Shown here piece by piece: positions 10,954-25,200 of a DNA stretch of 64,000 nucleotides. The number at the start of each line of letters is the position of its first letter. Within the stretch, counting starts at the first letter, position 1. This DNA is from Oscheius dolichura (lineage: Eukaryota > Nematoda > Chromadorea > Rhabditida > Rhabditidae). Made by a program: the position numbers and the translations under genes. The stretch is from positions 5,704,001 through 5,768,000 of the forward strand of contig OW051492.1 in assembly GCA_932521035.1 (NCBI GenBank), given 5' to 3'. The notes below the pieces were generated by a model. The model searched no databases. It was not told the origin of the DNA and saw only the letters and a list, made by a program, of their open reading frames with translations.

Positions 10954-13259
10954 ATGTCAATTGCAGATGAAGACGAGCGGGTCCAGAAGAACACATTCAC
11001 AAAATGGATAAACTACCACTTGGAGGAGGTCGGTTGCCCGTCCTCCTCGAATCCTCTCTTTTCAGCACAGCTCGTCGGGAAGAGTTGTCGACCTCTTTGA
11101 GGACATAAAGGACGGCGTACTGCTATGCCATTTGATAGAAGTTTTGACCGGAGAGGCCCTGGTTTGTCCTCTTCTTTTCTCTTTCCTTTCTGGCCTACAA
11201 TTGACATTCTATTCTCTACTATTCCTATTCTATTCCTCTCTTTCTCTTGTCACTTTCCCTCGGTGCTCTCCCAACCCGGCCACTCCTCCTCTGTTTATGT
11301 ACATCCCCCGCTGACCCCCGGCCTGTCGGAGTGCCACTAATGAGGAACAGAAGGGCTGCCACCAGATGATCTCACCCTATTTACAAGGGGATACCCGTCT
11401 TTTTCGACCAATTCAAGTGCCCGGACATGATTTTTGTGTGCTCACGTAGCTCTTATCAGGCGCGTATGTGCAGCCCCGGCATTTGATAACACACATTCTG
11501 AAAGGCCTATTGCAACATTTGTTTAGAGTCAAAAAACAACGGGAAAAAGAACCGGGAAGAGGAAGAAACAACCCGAACCACCGACGGTATGTCGCGGCTT
11601 CCGGTGGCCGTTCCCCTCTGACAGGCCACTTTTCTTCCTGATTTATGGCGACGGTGGGCGCACATTTCTCGCTTGACAAGTGATAAACGGGCCCGGGAGG
11701 GGAACGGTCTTTTTTGAGTCATCCGAGCTGAGCCGTCTGTGGCCGTCTTTTGTGATGTTTGTGTGCCACACATGCGCGATTCCTTTCAAATGGCAGCCGA
11801 CGACCGCAAACAGTGGGAATTCCTTCGTTTGGCAGACTTTTTTCTATGGCTTCGGTCAGAAAAGACCACTAGCCGGTGGCTGACCTTCGCTCTTGTTGTC
11901 CCTCATCAGCCGTCGTCTTTTTCGGTGATGAGTCGGCAGATATGCCGATCTACCTCGGATCTCTTCTGTCAATTGTAGGCCAAATTGGGATGTCTTGGGG
12001 GAGGGAGGAGTGCCTATACAAACTGTTGTGATTATAGCCAGTGAACAGAGCCAAGGTCTCGAAGCGCGTACACCACATAGCCAATTTGACGACGGCGCTG
12101 ACGGTTCTGAGGAGGAGAGGACTCGAACTGATCAACAACAACGCGGCCGACATCGCCGATGGCAACCCGCGCATCGTCCTCGGCCTCATCTGGCAGATCA
12201 TCCTGCACTTCCAGGTACACTTTTCGACAGGGGAGGACGCCTTATCTCTGCTGATTTAATGTTGTGTCAACACGCTCCAGCAGGTCCATAAAACGGGCAT
12301 TCCTTTTTGGAGGGTTCTGTCGCTGTCAATTGCGAGGAAACTAGACTTTTTTGGCGATGATAATACTGTATAATCCGGGGAGATATGCATATCGGGCCAC
12401 GGGTTTTTGCCGCTCTCGCTGGCATTAGTCGGAGACATCTGTTGCACGTGTGGGAACGGGACACTTTTTACCCGGACAGGGAGTATTTTGCAGATTGAGA
12501 CGAATATTGCACTTCTGAAGGAATGGGGATGGGCAGCCACGACGTCGCGGGAGCTGACAGTCACCCCGCCGGCGTCGCCCAAGGCAGCCCGAGCATCCCC
12601 TCACAAGAGTCCTCTAAAACAGAGGATAGTCTCCTTCTTCACCCCGTCGTCCCCGTCGACGTCGAGGGACTCCCCCCGAGCCAGTCTGAAACACATGAAA
12701 TCTTCAGTGGAGGGAGTCATGCTTCGATGGGCCAACCAGGAGATCTCGGAGTGAGTTACCCCTTCAAGGTCTCCGCGTTAATTTACGAGCCTTAACGGGC
12801 CTTGAGACGCGTTAATTTATTGTGGACAGAAGGGCAACGAGAGAACTTTCAGTATCACAAACGAGCGGGTGACAAACATGGACAAGCAGTGGACGGATGG
12901 GGTACTCTTCAATGCACTGGTTCACAGGTATCAAGGGATGGAAAGGTCAAGGGGAGAGACAATTCAGATGGAGACCAGATGTCATCGACATGAGGAAAGT
13001 GCGGGAGACGGCGCCCAGGGAGAACCTGGAGAACGCCTTCGAGATGGCCCACAAGCATCTTGGGATTAAGAAGCTGCTGGAGGTGGACGACATACTGAGT
13101 GTGAAGCCGGACAAGAGGTCGATCATGACCTACGTCTCGCAATTTGTACGCGCCTTCGGAGAGAGACGAGCACTCCAGGACGGCCACGCACAATACGCCG
13201 ACTTCCTGGAATGGCTCAACGTCGCCTATGTGATGGATCTCCGTAGAGAACAACAAGAG
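10954..13259 (+). other. Tandem calponin-homology actin-binding region of ANC-1
   Basis: Exons 10954-11028, 11066-11161 and 12038-12214 encode CH1: FTKWINYHLEE, DLFEDIKDGVLLCHLIEVLTG, then HIANLTTALTVLRRRGLELI and GNPRIVLGLIWQIILHFQ. Exon 12494-12750 encodes a linker of about 55 residues, rich in Ser, Pro and basic residues, and the first CH2 helix (VEGVMLRWANQEIS). Exons 12830-12927 and 12968-13259 complete CH2: MDKQWTDGVLFNALVHRWRP, DVIDM, ENLENAFEMAHKHLGIKKLL and DDILSVKPDKRSIMTYVSQF. The arrangement is the type-1/type-2 CH pair of nesprins and spectrins. The donor at 12751 leaves two bases of a codon, while CH2 resumes at 12830 in phase 0. Confidence 0.9.
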
Positions 13260-16200
13260 GTATTCCCCTGTCCACCCTCCTTTAATAAGAGATCCAGGTG
13301 TACTTCCGAATCCGTCGTGAGTTCATCGAATACCGAAGTGTCTTCAACACGATAATGGCCACGAAGATGAACTTCACCGTGGAGGAACTCACGGACATCG
13401 AGAGGAAGTGGGACTCCTTGAGGCTCCAGCTGGAGGCGGCCGCCTCCAAGGCCGAGAGGAGCCTGCCCGAACCATACTCCTCGCTGTCCGTCTGGATCGC
13501 AGACGGACAACTTCTCATAACTAAACCCCTAAACCTAGATACGGAAAATGCCAAAAAGTCTGCCAGTCAACTCCAAAAAATGATCTCAGAGCATATTGTA
13601 AGCGGGCTTTGTTCGGAGATGATGAGGAACTTTCAGAAACACTTTAGTGAGTTGCAGGCCAAACAGGAGCAGCTGCAGGCGGCCATCGAGAAGGGAGGTC
13701 TCGGTGGTCGACCGGTGGCCCCCGAGTTCACGGACCCCTTGAAGACGAGGATGACGGCCCTGGCGGAGGAGGCCCCCTTGCGACTGGCCACCTTGAGGAT
13801 ACTCATGGCACACTACCATATTTTGGCATATTTGATGGATATTCAAGAGAGAATGGACCTGTGGAGGTGGGTTCAGATGAGGGGAAGACGAGCGACCCGT
13901 GTTTTAGAAGTGCCGACTCGCTGTCTCTTTTAAACCGGTGGATAAAAGAATACGGTCAACTGCACGGGGAAAACCCCCGGGCCAGGTGTAACGGGTACCT
14001 GGGCGAGCTACGGAAGACACTTAAACACAGCTACCGTATGTCTATCCTCTGTTTTTGTTTAAAAACTTGTTTAGAAACAAAATTGGATGGAGACAACCTG
14101 CTGAGGTCGGGTGAGAGAAAAGTGGACGAGACCCTGGAGAAACTGGAGGCACTCTATGCAGAACTGTTGAAATTGAAAGCGCTTTGGACGGAGTGGGAAG
14201 ACCAGGTGTGGCAACTGGAGGAGCTAGCCCGGGAGGGGCTGGAGACCCAGGCCAACACCCTCCACGACCAAGGAGCCACGCTGACGGCCCTGGAGAGGAC
14301 GGCCGACACCATGTCGCCGATGATGTCCGTCTCGGCCAGACTGGCCACCCACCACCGGCTGGAGCAGCTGAGACAGAAGATGAAGCAGCTTAGCAAGGTA
14401 GGACACGTCCCTAGGGGCTCTTGGGCGCGGATCCTTATCTTTCCTTCCGTTTTGTTTCATCGCTCCTTTTTACATGTGTGCTCACCGCGGCAAATATTTG
14501 CCGGCCGCCGGAATACTCGACTCTGCACCGAGGTGATAATCATCAGCTGACTGCCTTCTGCCATTGAGCCACTCATTACGAGTAGACGAGGGGAATAGTC
14601 TGGTCAAAAACAGAAGAAAAGGAGAGAAACGCCAACAATTCGGGGAATCTTGGCCCTGGTCCAGGCACAGTGTACTAGTCCCCCATACTTCTCGCGGTAG
14701 TCATACGTTCCGAACACTTTTTCCATTCCCGTTGTCACATCGAATTAGCACCGTAAATCAACCGAAGACTTTTGCCCCCTCTGCCCTTTGATTGGCGGAT
14801 TTTCGCGGGTGTGAGCCTGCTTCCCGAACGAGTTTTTGTCCAAACTATAGCGCGGTAATAAATCAAGGTTGCAGTCGAAACAGTTGTTGGCACTGCAAAA
14901 AGAACTAATGGAGACATGAAATAGGGAAGGCGAGTTTGATATTTCAGTTCAATGTGGGAGGACGCCTCGTCGTGGAGATCCATCCGTCGACGTCGTCGTC
15001 TCCGATGGACGAGAGGGTCAGGAATGTGGCCGGATTGGACAACGAGATACTCAAAATAGAGGTTGGATTTACTGGGTTTATATGAGAAGAGGAAAATGTT
15101 CAGATGGTTCTGAGAGAGCGACTTCAACGGGGAGACAACGAGCTCCAGGACAGGGTCGGCCGGATGGAGAAACAGAGGAAATTAACCTCATTGAAGAACC
15201 TTCGACCCCAGATGGTCCAGATCGAGTCGCTCCTCGTCATATTACACACCTACCTCACGAGCAACGACCCATACGTAGGGTGCCTTTCAATAATGGGACA
15301 ACCCCATTTTTAGGAGAGGGCCAAGGCGGAAGATGTCATTGGCGATCTGGAACGGGCCATTGAGCAGCTGAAAAAGGGCGATGCTCACTTCATCGTCGAC
15401 CCCAGCGGGTACCTGGAGGCGATGGCAAATTACTTGAGTGGAACATTACCGGGAACGAGCACAGCTGTTCCCCAAAGTCCGGAACCGCCGATTTCTGAGG
15501 TATGAATGGGTGGGGCTCATGGGAATGAGACTTCTTCAGGAATACGTGCGAGAGGTCGTCGAGAGGTTCCGATCCATTTTGGACAGAAGGGAATGCACCG
15601 AAGATGAGATACTGGCCACCAGGAGAGACGTGGAGGATTGCGAAAGGATCCTGATGGGATGGAACAGTCGAGGATTGGAGAAGATCAGAGCCACGTGGGA
15701 GGCGAAGAAGTCGGAGATGGATCAGTGGGAGAAGGACATGAGGATCCTCTTGAGCATCGTGGAGTCGGTGGAACGGGCACACTTCGTCTCGGGAGCGGAG
15801 TTACAAGAGCTGAGGAGGATCGAGGCAGACGCCAACTCCTTCACCCACACCGGACTGGACAGGCCGTTGAGGCTGACGTTGACACAGTTCCGAGTGAGGG
15901 TCATCGAGATTCTGGAGGATCGGTTGGAGGGCCTGAAGATGTCCGGGGAAGAGGACGTGGTCATCGCTTACGACCGAGTACAGGTGAATAAAAGAGAGAA
16001 AAGGGTATCGATCGAGGGGAGGCACGGCCATTCTGCGCAACCAGTTTGACACTTCTTTGGCCAATTTTATTTGTTGCTGATTTCCCGCCTCCCCGGCATT
16101 CTCAAATTCCCTTTGTAAAGTTCCTCCTGGCAAGACGAACAACCCGGCAACATCTGGTGTTGACTGTTTCGACGGAGTCTGCCCCCTCGAAAGAGACCCC

Positions 16201-19200
16201 CTTCCTTCGAAAGAGACAGTTCCCGCCACAAAAAAGGCCCTCCCCACGCATGTTGTGGGTGTGTTCGTTCTGTTCCTTCGCTTTCTTTACACTCTGCCGG
16301 TCGACGGCCGGGGCCTCCACGAGGCCTTGGCGCCAACAAAACCAAGACAACCGTGATATATTGTCTATTAGTCCCGAATTTCTCTAATTCATCCCAACTA
16401 TTCCCTTCCTATTCCCCTTATCTATAACCCTTATTCCTGCCCGTCCTATGTGTTCCCCCTGCAAATTCATGTCGTACAAGCGGCCATCTCAAGGGCTGTC
16501 TCCTTTTTTGTCTCTTATCTTCCGACCAAAATGTCAACACAGATGGAACACCCTGTTGCTATATTCGAGGTGCCAACTTTTGTCGGGGGATGGCTCACAT
16601 TTCACAGTTCTTTGAGCAGTTGTCTTTGAGCATTCCTTTGTGATTTACCCTCCTCCTCCTCCTCTTATCCCTCTTATCTTTGTACTGTCCCGATCTCGTC
16701 CTTTTTCATCCTCCCTGCCATTTCCCCCAATTCCTCCACATGTGCCCCCTACAAAAAGAGGAGAACGAGCCTTTCCCATGTGTTTTCTCGAATTATCGGT
16801 AGTCGGCCCCCTCCTTTACGGCTTGGCGTGGCATCTTTCCCGATAATCTCTCTGTTTGCCCTGTGTCGAATCGGAATTTCGAGGAAGAGCCCCCGTTTTT
16901 GTCACACCTCCTCTTCTCTCCGTTTTCTTATGGCCTTCCGTCCAAAGAAAACAAGAATGGCACGCCTGTCACAACGCATCCCAAACACTGATATCTTTTC
17001 CCCTTGTCCTTTGCCGCCCCAATGAAAAACTCCGTCTCTGCAACGGGCCGCTTCTCTTGTCCTTTTTGAGTCAATTGTTGGATAATAGCCGTGATTTTCG
17101 GATGACAGGGAGACCCGCAGTTGTCAATTAGCCAGTGTAATTTCGACTCATCTGACACTTGCTCGTTGACATCCGTTTTGAAACAAGACGGATGAGCCCC
17201 GTTTCCGGCTGTGCCCCAAGATGGAGTGGCTCCCTTTTTCTCAAATTAAAAATGCCTTGTTGTCTCTCGAAAAAGTTGCAATAGGCAAAGATAACGGCGA
17301 ATAATCGATGGCAGAGCGTGTTTATCTCGAAGACGTTTATTCGGCCCCCCGGTGTCCCCTTGATCCCAGGCCCGTTCCCAGTTGCCATCTGTTTTTTTTG
17401 ATTGGTTGATCAAACCAGGCGTTCGGTTCCGCGGGCCGGGCTCTGTCAACAAGATTGTCGAAAAAAGTGCCCCGATTACATGCGCCCATCCCCAGGTGGG
17501 GAGAACATTCGCATCTGAAACTGTCGCTGATTTCTCGCTCTCTCTCTCTATTTATTCCTATCCTGCTCCTCATCTGCCATTTCCTATCGTAAGTCTTCGT
17601 ATTCACGGCGTTGTCACGGAGCCTGGGAAGCAGAGACCGGGGGCCCACGCTGTCTCTCCGCTTCCTTTTGATAATCTCCTTATCCTCCACCCCCCTTCCC
17701 AACTGTATATTCCTAATAATCCGGGCCATATCGAGGAGATAGTCCTCCTTCTTACCCTAGTACAATCGATGAAAAGGATCAGTTTCGAAGTGTAAGTCTC
17801 CGGTTGCAGGAGGTTGGCAAAGAGTTGGCCGCGTGGTGCCCCGAGCTGAGCGACAGATTCCGAGAGACTCGCGGCGTGTTACGAACCAAGATGGAGCTCT
17901 TCAAGAGGCTTCAGAACTTCTACGACGCCGTGCGTTCGCTTAGGGCACGGAACGCCCAATGGAACACCATCACGTTGTCCCAGGTGAGTCCCCGTCTTCT
18001 CTGACTTTGACTCTTCGCCTATTGATTCTTCACGCTTTTCGCCCGCGTCCTTCGGCAGATTTCAATCACCCGTTTAATTGAAAAGGTCGACTGCCACTCG
18101 CCCGGGATATTTTGAGATCTGCGACTTATTTTGAGACAGTGGCAGACAGGCAAGAGATTGTCCTGGTTCCTTTTTACAACAGTTGCCAGCCACAATAAAC
18201 AAGAGAAGGAAACGGCGGGAGACAACCCAAGAGTTTTTATAGTTCCTGACGCGGACGGCGGGAGAAAATACGCGGCCGAACAGCTGCAACGGCAGGATTT
18301 TGCACGGGGAAACAACTGATGGCAATGGAATAAAAAAGAAAAGTTCAGGTGCCACAAGTCGACGCGGAGCTCGAAGTGCTGATCGGGCGATGCGAAGGCG
18401 AGTGGCGGCGGGATGCCGAGGTACTGAAGGAGGAACTCGGAGCCATCCACGGCTCCTTCTTCCAATTGGAATTCGACAGAGTCTATGAAAAGTGAGCCCC
18501 TCTCCGCCCCCTCTCCAACCACCTCTCCAGATTAAATATGTTAATATACGAAAAAGACAAACTCAAGGAGCTGATGGGCCGGCGGCGCGAGTTCCTGGCC
18601 GCCGTGCGCGACTTCTGCTCCTTCACCGACGCCTCTACCGACATTAGCCAACTTGCCACCTCCAGCGAACAACCCACCGACCCTCATCGACTGGTAACTG
18701 CCTCGTTTGGCAGAGACAAAGAGAGTTCAGATCAACGACCTGTGTGTGCGACTCGAAACACAAGCACAGCGCCTCCGCCAACTACGAGATGCGGCCGAGA
18801 TGGACGTCACGGATCTCTCGACGACCGCGGCCATCAGGAACTTCAGAAGACGACAACTTGGCGAGGTCTCTTTTTTATTCTTTTTCGTTTTTAGGGGGGA
18901 ATTTAGGAAGCAGTGCCCTCGTTTGAGGTGCTTTCGCGAACATTAGAGCAGCTTTTGAGTAGAAGGCTGACTTCCGAAGGAGGACCCCTGGAAGCGATCG
19001 AAAGACTCAAGCAGGAAGAAGAGGTGGGCCCCCGTTTTTGAGAGAGATTTATCCTAACCGTAGGCTGAATTACGCGCATGGGAAGAACTGAAGGATGGAC
19101 TGCGCGAGCCCCAGCAGAAGAAGGAAATAGACCGACTGACGGGCCTGTTGGAGAAGAAAAAGGACCAGCGACAGCAACTGATCGAGAGGATACTTCTCGT

Positions 19201-22200
19201 ACGAATCGACGAGCTCAACGGACGGTTCAGGAACATGGAAGAGGAAGTGGGTCCCTTGCTTATCTTTTGAACTTATTCCCTGTCCAGGTGCTGCTCCTCA
19301 TCCAGACTGGACGTATCGACGAGCTCAAGGCGGTGTCCCAGACACAGTTTGCCCAGTGGAAGGAGGAGGTCGGCGAGGTGGAGAACAGCCTCAGCCCGAC
19401 CCTGCGAACACAGTTCCGCTCGGAGCTGGCCGACCTGGAGAGGAAGGCGCTAGCTCTCGACGGAAAGATCCACCGTGCCTTTGCCTATTCTCAAAAGATG
19501 AGGAAACACGGCGAAAAACTGACAGCCAAGCTGTCCACCTTCGAACTTTGGCTCGTGTCAGCTGAGAAAGACGTCAACGCCATCGAGGACATCCAGGTAC
19601 CCCTTTCTCTTATTATTTTTACTTACTATCATTTCCCAGGACCCTAATGTGAAGAGAGAACAGCTTCTCAACGTGCTCCGGGTGGTGCTCGGCTACCAAC
19701 GACTAGTTAGCAAACTCGAAAGGCTGAATGTGCCCAACAAGGACCACGTCCGTCAGCTGATTGCCCGCTACTACGCCCTGCGCGATCGCCTCCGGCAGTA
19801 CGACCTTCCCGTCGTGGAAGGCCTGCCGCTACATATTCCCGGCTCCGGAATATCTCAATCCCAGGTACTCCATTCCTTTCCTTTATAAATGAGTCTAGAT
19901 CTCGATCTCGTCGATCGCGTCCTCAGATGCTCTGGAGAGGCCGTCCTCCGTGATGTCGGTCTCCTCGGACGTGGACGATCCCTTGATCGACATCGCCCGA
20001 CAACTCCGAGCCGTATACGAAAGCTATCTCTTGGGACCAAAACAATTGTCTCTTGTCCTCCAAGATATGCAAAAACTACAGGTATTTCGGTGTTTTTTTC
20101 TTTTTTCTTATATCGTGACAGGACCTCGACGGCCGTTTGGATGCCTATCCAGCCGCGCTGCTGCAGAACGACAGCGATCCGAACGCAGAAGCCACCAAGC
20201 ACCGTCTCTTCCACATCCGAGGCCAAATCACCGTGAGTCCCCCCTCCCGTTCCTTTTCTAGTTCGAATTATAGGATTTGAGAGACAAACTTCAAGCGGAA
20301 ATCGATGAAGAAACTGCTTTGACGAAGAAGCAGGAGGAGATCCTGGCGGATCTCTCTCAGCTAGAAGACCGAGTTCGTCACCAGGACGCCAAGGATATCG
20401 ACATCATTGGCGAGCTGGACCATGTACAAATGCAGATGGACCTTCTAAAGGCAGGGATGTCTTTTATTTTATCTATTGTATCGGGTTCAGGTACTTAGCG
20501 ACAAGCCTAGAACTTATGTAGAATGTGACGTAGTGGAGGGCGGAAGCCGCGAGGGCTCCCAGTCCCCGAGGAGGAGGAAGAAGATGCTCATGATGGTCTC
20601 CAACACCGTGACCACCATCATCCAAGTCGTCGAGGAGATCATCTCCATCGAGACACGAGTACAACCACCCGCTGTGCTGGAAAAGATCAACAGCGTGAAG
20701 GTAATTCAATAGAAGGGGAAAAGACGGCGATATTTTCAGAGGGAATTGGAACTGCTTAAGAAACCCGAGAAACGAGCAGCCGAACCGAAACTGGAGACTG
20801 TCCAGCCATTGCAACAGGCCCAGCCTGAACCCAGTCTAGTCCCACTAGAGGCTCAACCGGAGCCCAGCGCCCCGCCATTGGAACTCCTGGACATCAGGCC
20901 ACAGCTGGACCAGATCAGAGATACCATCATGCTGGCTGACAACATCGCCAGGACCGAGAGCAACATCTACGAGCTGGCCGCCGCCAAGAGCATGCTCAAC
21001 GCGGCAGAGAGTGACCTCGCTCCGCTCAGGGAGAAGGCTCACAAATATGACAAAGACACCAGAGAGGCTATCACCGATCTACAGAAGGACCTGCTCGTGG
21101 TGTTGGCCAAGGTTGAACACAAACTCAGCCCGGTCAAGTCCAAAGTGGAGACAGTCGTGGAAGCTCCTCAGGTAAGGGAAAAATGGAAAAGAAGAATAGT
21201 AGACACTTTAGGAACCACAACAACCGGAGCATCCGTTTGCCGACGGGCTGAACAAGGTCAGACACACCGTCGATCTGGCCAGCAGTATTGCGGCCTCTCC
21301 CGAAACAACCCGAGAAGAGCTAACGGCGGGGAAGGACATGCTGTCTGCCGCCAAGAAGGACATCCGACAGATGCGAGACACCCTCGACGCACACCTCCGA
21401 GCCAACCCGGGAGATCTCGAGCCATTCGACCAGCTGAACAACGTGGAACAGGATCTGCACAATGTGATGTCCGCCATCAACGACAGAATCACCGACAAAT
21501 ACGCCACCCCCGAGGGAGAACTGGAGGAGGTGTCGACGACGTCTCTGCCCGATCTTGTCGCTGTCCAGGCCTCGATCGAACTGGCCAAGAACCTCGTAAG
21601 AGGACCAGAAGTAGAGGAGGCACTGGATGCGGCGGAGGACATGGTGAACAAGGCCGTGGAGGAGGTCCTGGAGATCAAGAAGGATATCAAGCGTGGAGCT
21701 CTGGTCTCGTCCCCCGAGTACAAAGCAGAACTGGCTCAGCTGTTGGAAGATGCTGACAAGGTTCTTCACGATATCCATGCTGCGAAGCTCAGCAAATCGA
21801 CCTCCGACCTACGTGACAGTCTGGCCAAGATAGAGGACACCGTGAACCTGGCCGGAAGTATTGAAGAGACCCCCGACGCCCAGAAAGAGGAGCTGGAAGG
21901 GGCCAAGACCATGCTCGATGTGGCCGCGGCAGATCTGGACAACGTGAGAACGGCCGTGGAACGCCACCTGAATGCCCATCCTGACGATGTAGAGATGTTG
22001 GACAAGCTGGCGAATGTGGAAGGAGATTTGAAGAATACCCAGGCGGCTGTGGAGGAGAAACTGGACACGGTGGTCGAGGACAGAGAACGCATTGCAGCCA
22101 TCGGGGCGATAGACAATACCATCGACTTGGCCAGTGAGCACCTTGGCTCGACCCCCGAATTGCAGACGGCTAAGGACATGCTCGAGGCGGCCAAGAAGGA

Positions 22201-25200
22201 CGTGGCCAACCTGTCGACCCTCTTCAATGAACACCTGAAGGCACACCCCGAGGAAAAGGCACCCCAGCAGCTGACTGATGTCCAAGAGAAGCTGGAGAAT
22301 GTGTTGGCTGTGGTGGATTACAGGCTGAAGGAGACACGCTACACAGAAGAGGAGAAGGATCCACTGGACATAATCAACGAGACGGCCAACCTGGCTGCCG
22401 GCATCAAAGACGTTCCCAATTCTACCACCGGAGAACTTCAAGCCGCCAAGGACATGCTCGAGGCTGCCAAGAAAGACGTCGAGGATCTGCACTCGGTAAT
22501 CAAGGACAAGGAGGAGACCCACCCAGACCAAGTCAGTGAACCACTGAGGAAACTGAGCTCAGTGGAGGAGAATCTGGACAACGCCCTCGCCGCCGTTACT
22601 GGAAGACTGCAGGTGGAGAAAATGGACATGGTGGAGACCGAGGAGGCCAAGAAGAAGCTGGAGAATATCAGGAATACGGTGGACTTGGCCAGTGCCATCG
22701 ACGTCAATCCCACCGTCGCCTATGATGCACTGCAAGCTGCCAAAGACATGCTCGATGCAGCCGCAAAGGAGCTCGAAGAAGTGGAGACCACTGTCATTGA
22801 ACACCTAAAGCGACATCCCACCGACCTCCCCCTCCTGAACCAGCTCTCGTCAACCAAGCAGGACCTGAAGAATGTCTCGTCTGCGGTGGAGGAACATCTT
22901 GACGAAGTTGCCAAGAACGATGTCCTCCCCTCTACTTCGGCCACCTCGGATCTTCAAAATATCAGAGAGATCATCGACCTGGCCAGTGAGATTGAGGCAA
23001 CTCCCCAAGTTTCGAGAGACCAACTCCTGGCAGCCAAAGACATGCTGCAAACTGCCGAGAAAAGCATTGACAATCTCTTCGACACGGTGCAACAGCAACA
23101 CGACAACGTGGAAGATCTCCGCCAACTGGAAAATGTCGCTGAAGACTTGAAGAATGTCTTGACTGCAGTGGAAGACCGACTGGAAGAAGAGGGAGCCGTA
23201 GCGGATGGCATAAGGGATGGGACAGTGACCCCGGAACTGGACAAAATCCAACAGACGATTGACCTCGCCACCGGGATTGAGGCTATTCCTGTCTCGACCC
23301 AAGAAGATCTACAGGCTGCCCATGACATGCTGGAGACAGCCAAGAGGACTATTGACAGACTGCACTCGGAAACGGAGGAAGAGACGAGGACTGGGCCGGA
23401 AAGGAGAGATCAACTCAGGAAAATCAGTGGAGTTGAAGTGGAGCTGGACACCATACTCCATACATTAGACGAGCGACTGGCACATGACGCCTCGGCTCTG
23501 GGAATTCCAGAAGAAACCAACAAAAGCCAATTGTCAGACGTGGAAAAGGTCATCGACGCCGTTTTGGAGAAGACACCCGCTGAAGATCAGACCCCGGAGA
23601 AGCTGAGGGCTATCAAAGAAAGACTGGACAGTGCAAGGACATCTCTGGACGAGATCGCCGAACACACTCAACCGGCCGATGTGCAGAATGCTCAGGAAAA
23701 ACTACATCAGGCACAAGAATTGCTGGAGGAACAGCTCCAACAAGCGAAGAAGAAGGAAGAGCTGGAGAAGAAGGTGGAGGAGATCAGGAAGATCGTCGAC
23801 ACCGCCAGCGAAATAGAGGCATCACCCGAGCCAACAACTGCAGAACTGCAGAAAGCACACGATGATCTGGGACAGGCAAGGAAAAAGATGGAGGATATCA
23901 TAGAGACACACTTGAAGGAACACCCGGAAGGAGGGACGGACCTGGACAAGCTGTGTGAAGTGGAGCAGGACATCAACAATGTGCTGGCTGCCATTGACGA
24001 CAAGCTGGACCAGGGACACGAGCAGCCGGATGGAACGGTCGCCGACAACATCCTCCCTCTCCTAAACCAAGTCCAACAGGCTGCTGACGAGGCGGACAAG
24101 GAGGTCAACAGCGGAAACAGCACTGTTCAATCCATCAAGGACGCCCTCGACAAGATCGACCACCAAGGACAAAACAGAGACGAACTGCATCAGAAACTGG
24201 AAGGAGTGGACCCGGCAGACTTCAGGAATGAATCATTGAAAGACGCTGAAGAACGAATGGACAAGGCCAAAACAGCACTGGAGCAGAGACACTCGACACT
24301 CCAAGCATTCAACGACGTGGTCGATGCCCTCTTACCGGAACTTGATGAGCATGCTAATGCGACACAAAAACTGAAGAAGAAAAAGAAGCTCACACCGGCA
24401 AAGAAACAAGAGATCGCAAAGAACCTGGTACCAGCAGTGAACGAAATTGGCCGACTGGAGGATCTAGTAAGGACAAGCATTCCATTCACGGAACCCGTCC
24501 AGAAAATCCAAAACATCAAAAAGAAACTAGAGCAAATCACAGATTTAATACAACCAGTCGAAGTGCCAACACAACAAGAGACGACAACAGCCGCCCAAGA
24601 GCCATACTATGTGATTCCGGAAGAGATCGTCGGGCTCGAAGAAGACAAACAGCAGAAGAAACAAGAGGAAGCCAAGGTCGCGGTCGCGGTCGCGGAGAAG
24701 CTCACCCAGCTGCAAGAACTGCCTCTGGAACAACTCCCTGAAGAACAACTACAACAGTTGGACAACGAAATTGGACAGCTGAAGGATGCTGATCAGCTAC
24801 GAGAAAAGGTGGCTGCTCTCCAGAAAGCTAAAGAAGATCAGAAACATGCTCTGGATGAAGCCAACAAGAAGCTGCAAGAGATTGAACATGAAATTGCCGA
24901 TCTCGTTCCCATCCCAGCTGCTGCTCCATCAGGAAAAGGCAAAAAAGGCAAAGGAAAGAAACAACAGCCTGCTACTGCTGAAGAAGATGCTGCTACTCTA
25001 GCTGATCGTCTTCATAAGGCCAACGAATTATCCGATCGTCTGCTGGCTCTAACACCCATTCCTGATGCGGCTCGAGTTGATGAGGCTCGCAAGAAGATCG
25101 ATGACATTACTGACAAGACCAAATCCGATCTTGAGAAGAAGACAGCCGAAGAAGCCGAAGTCAAGAAGGCCACCGATGCTCTTGATGAGTTGGAGAAGAC

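Noticed and set aside
17755-17801. Possible micro-exon ending SMKRISFEV in the 1.8-kb anc-1 intron
   Set aside because: It would leave a downstream intron of about 20 nt, and the neighbouring exons already join in phase 0 without it.
21208-22804. Long minus-strand ORFs opposite the anc-1 exons, also recurring in every repeat unit
   Set aside because: They are Ser/Leu/Phe-rich reflections of Glu/Lys/Leu-rich coding DNA on the plus strand, with no start context, splice pattern or family resemblance.
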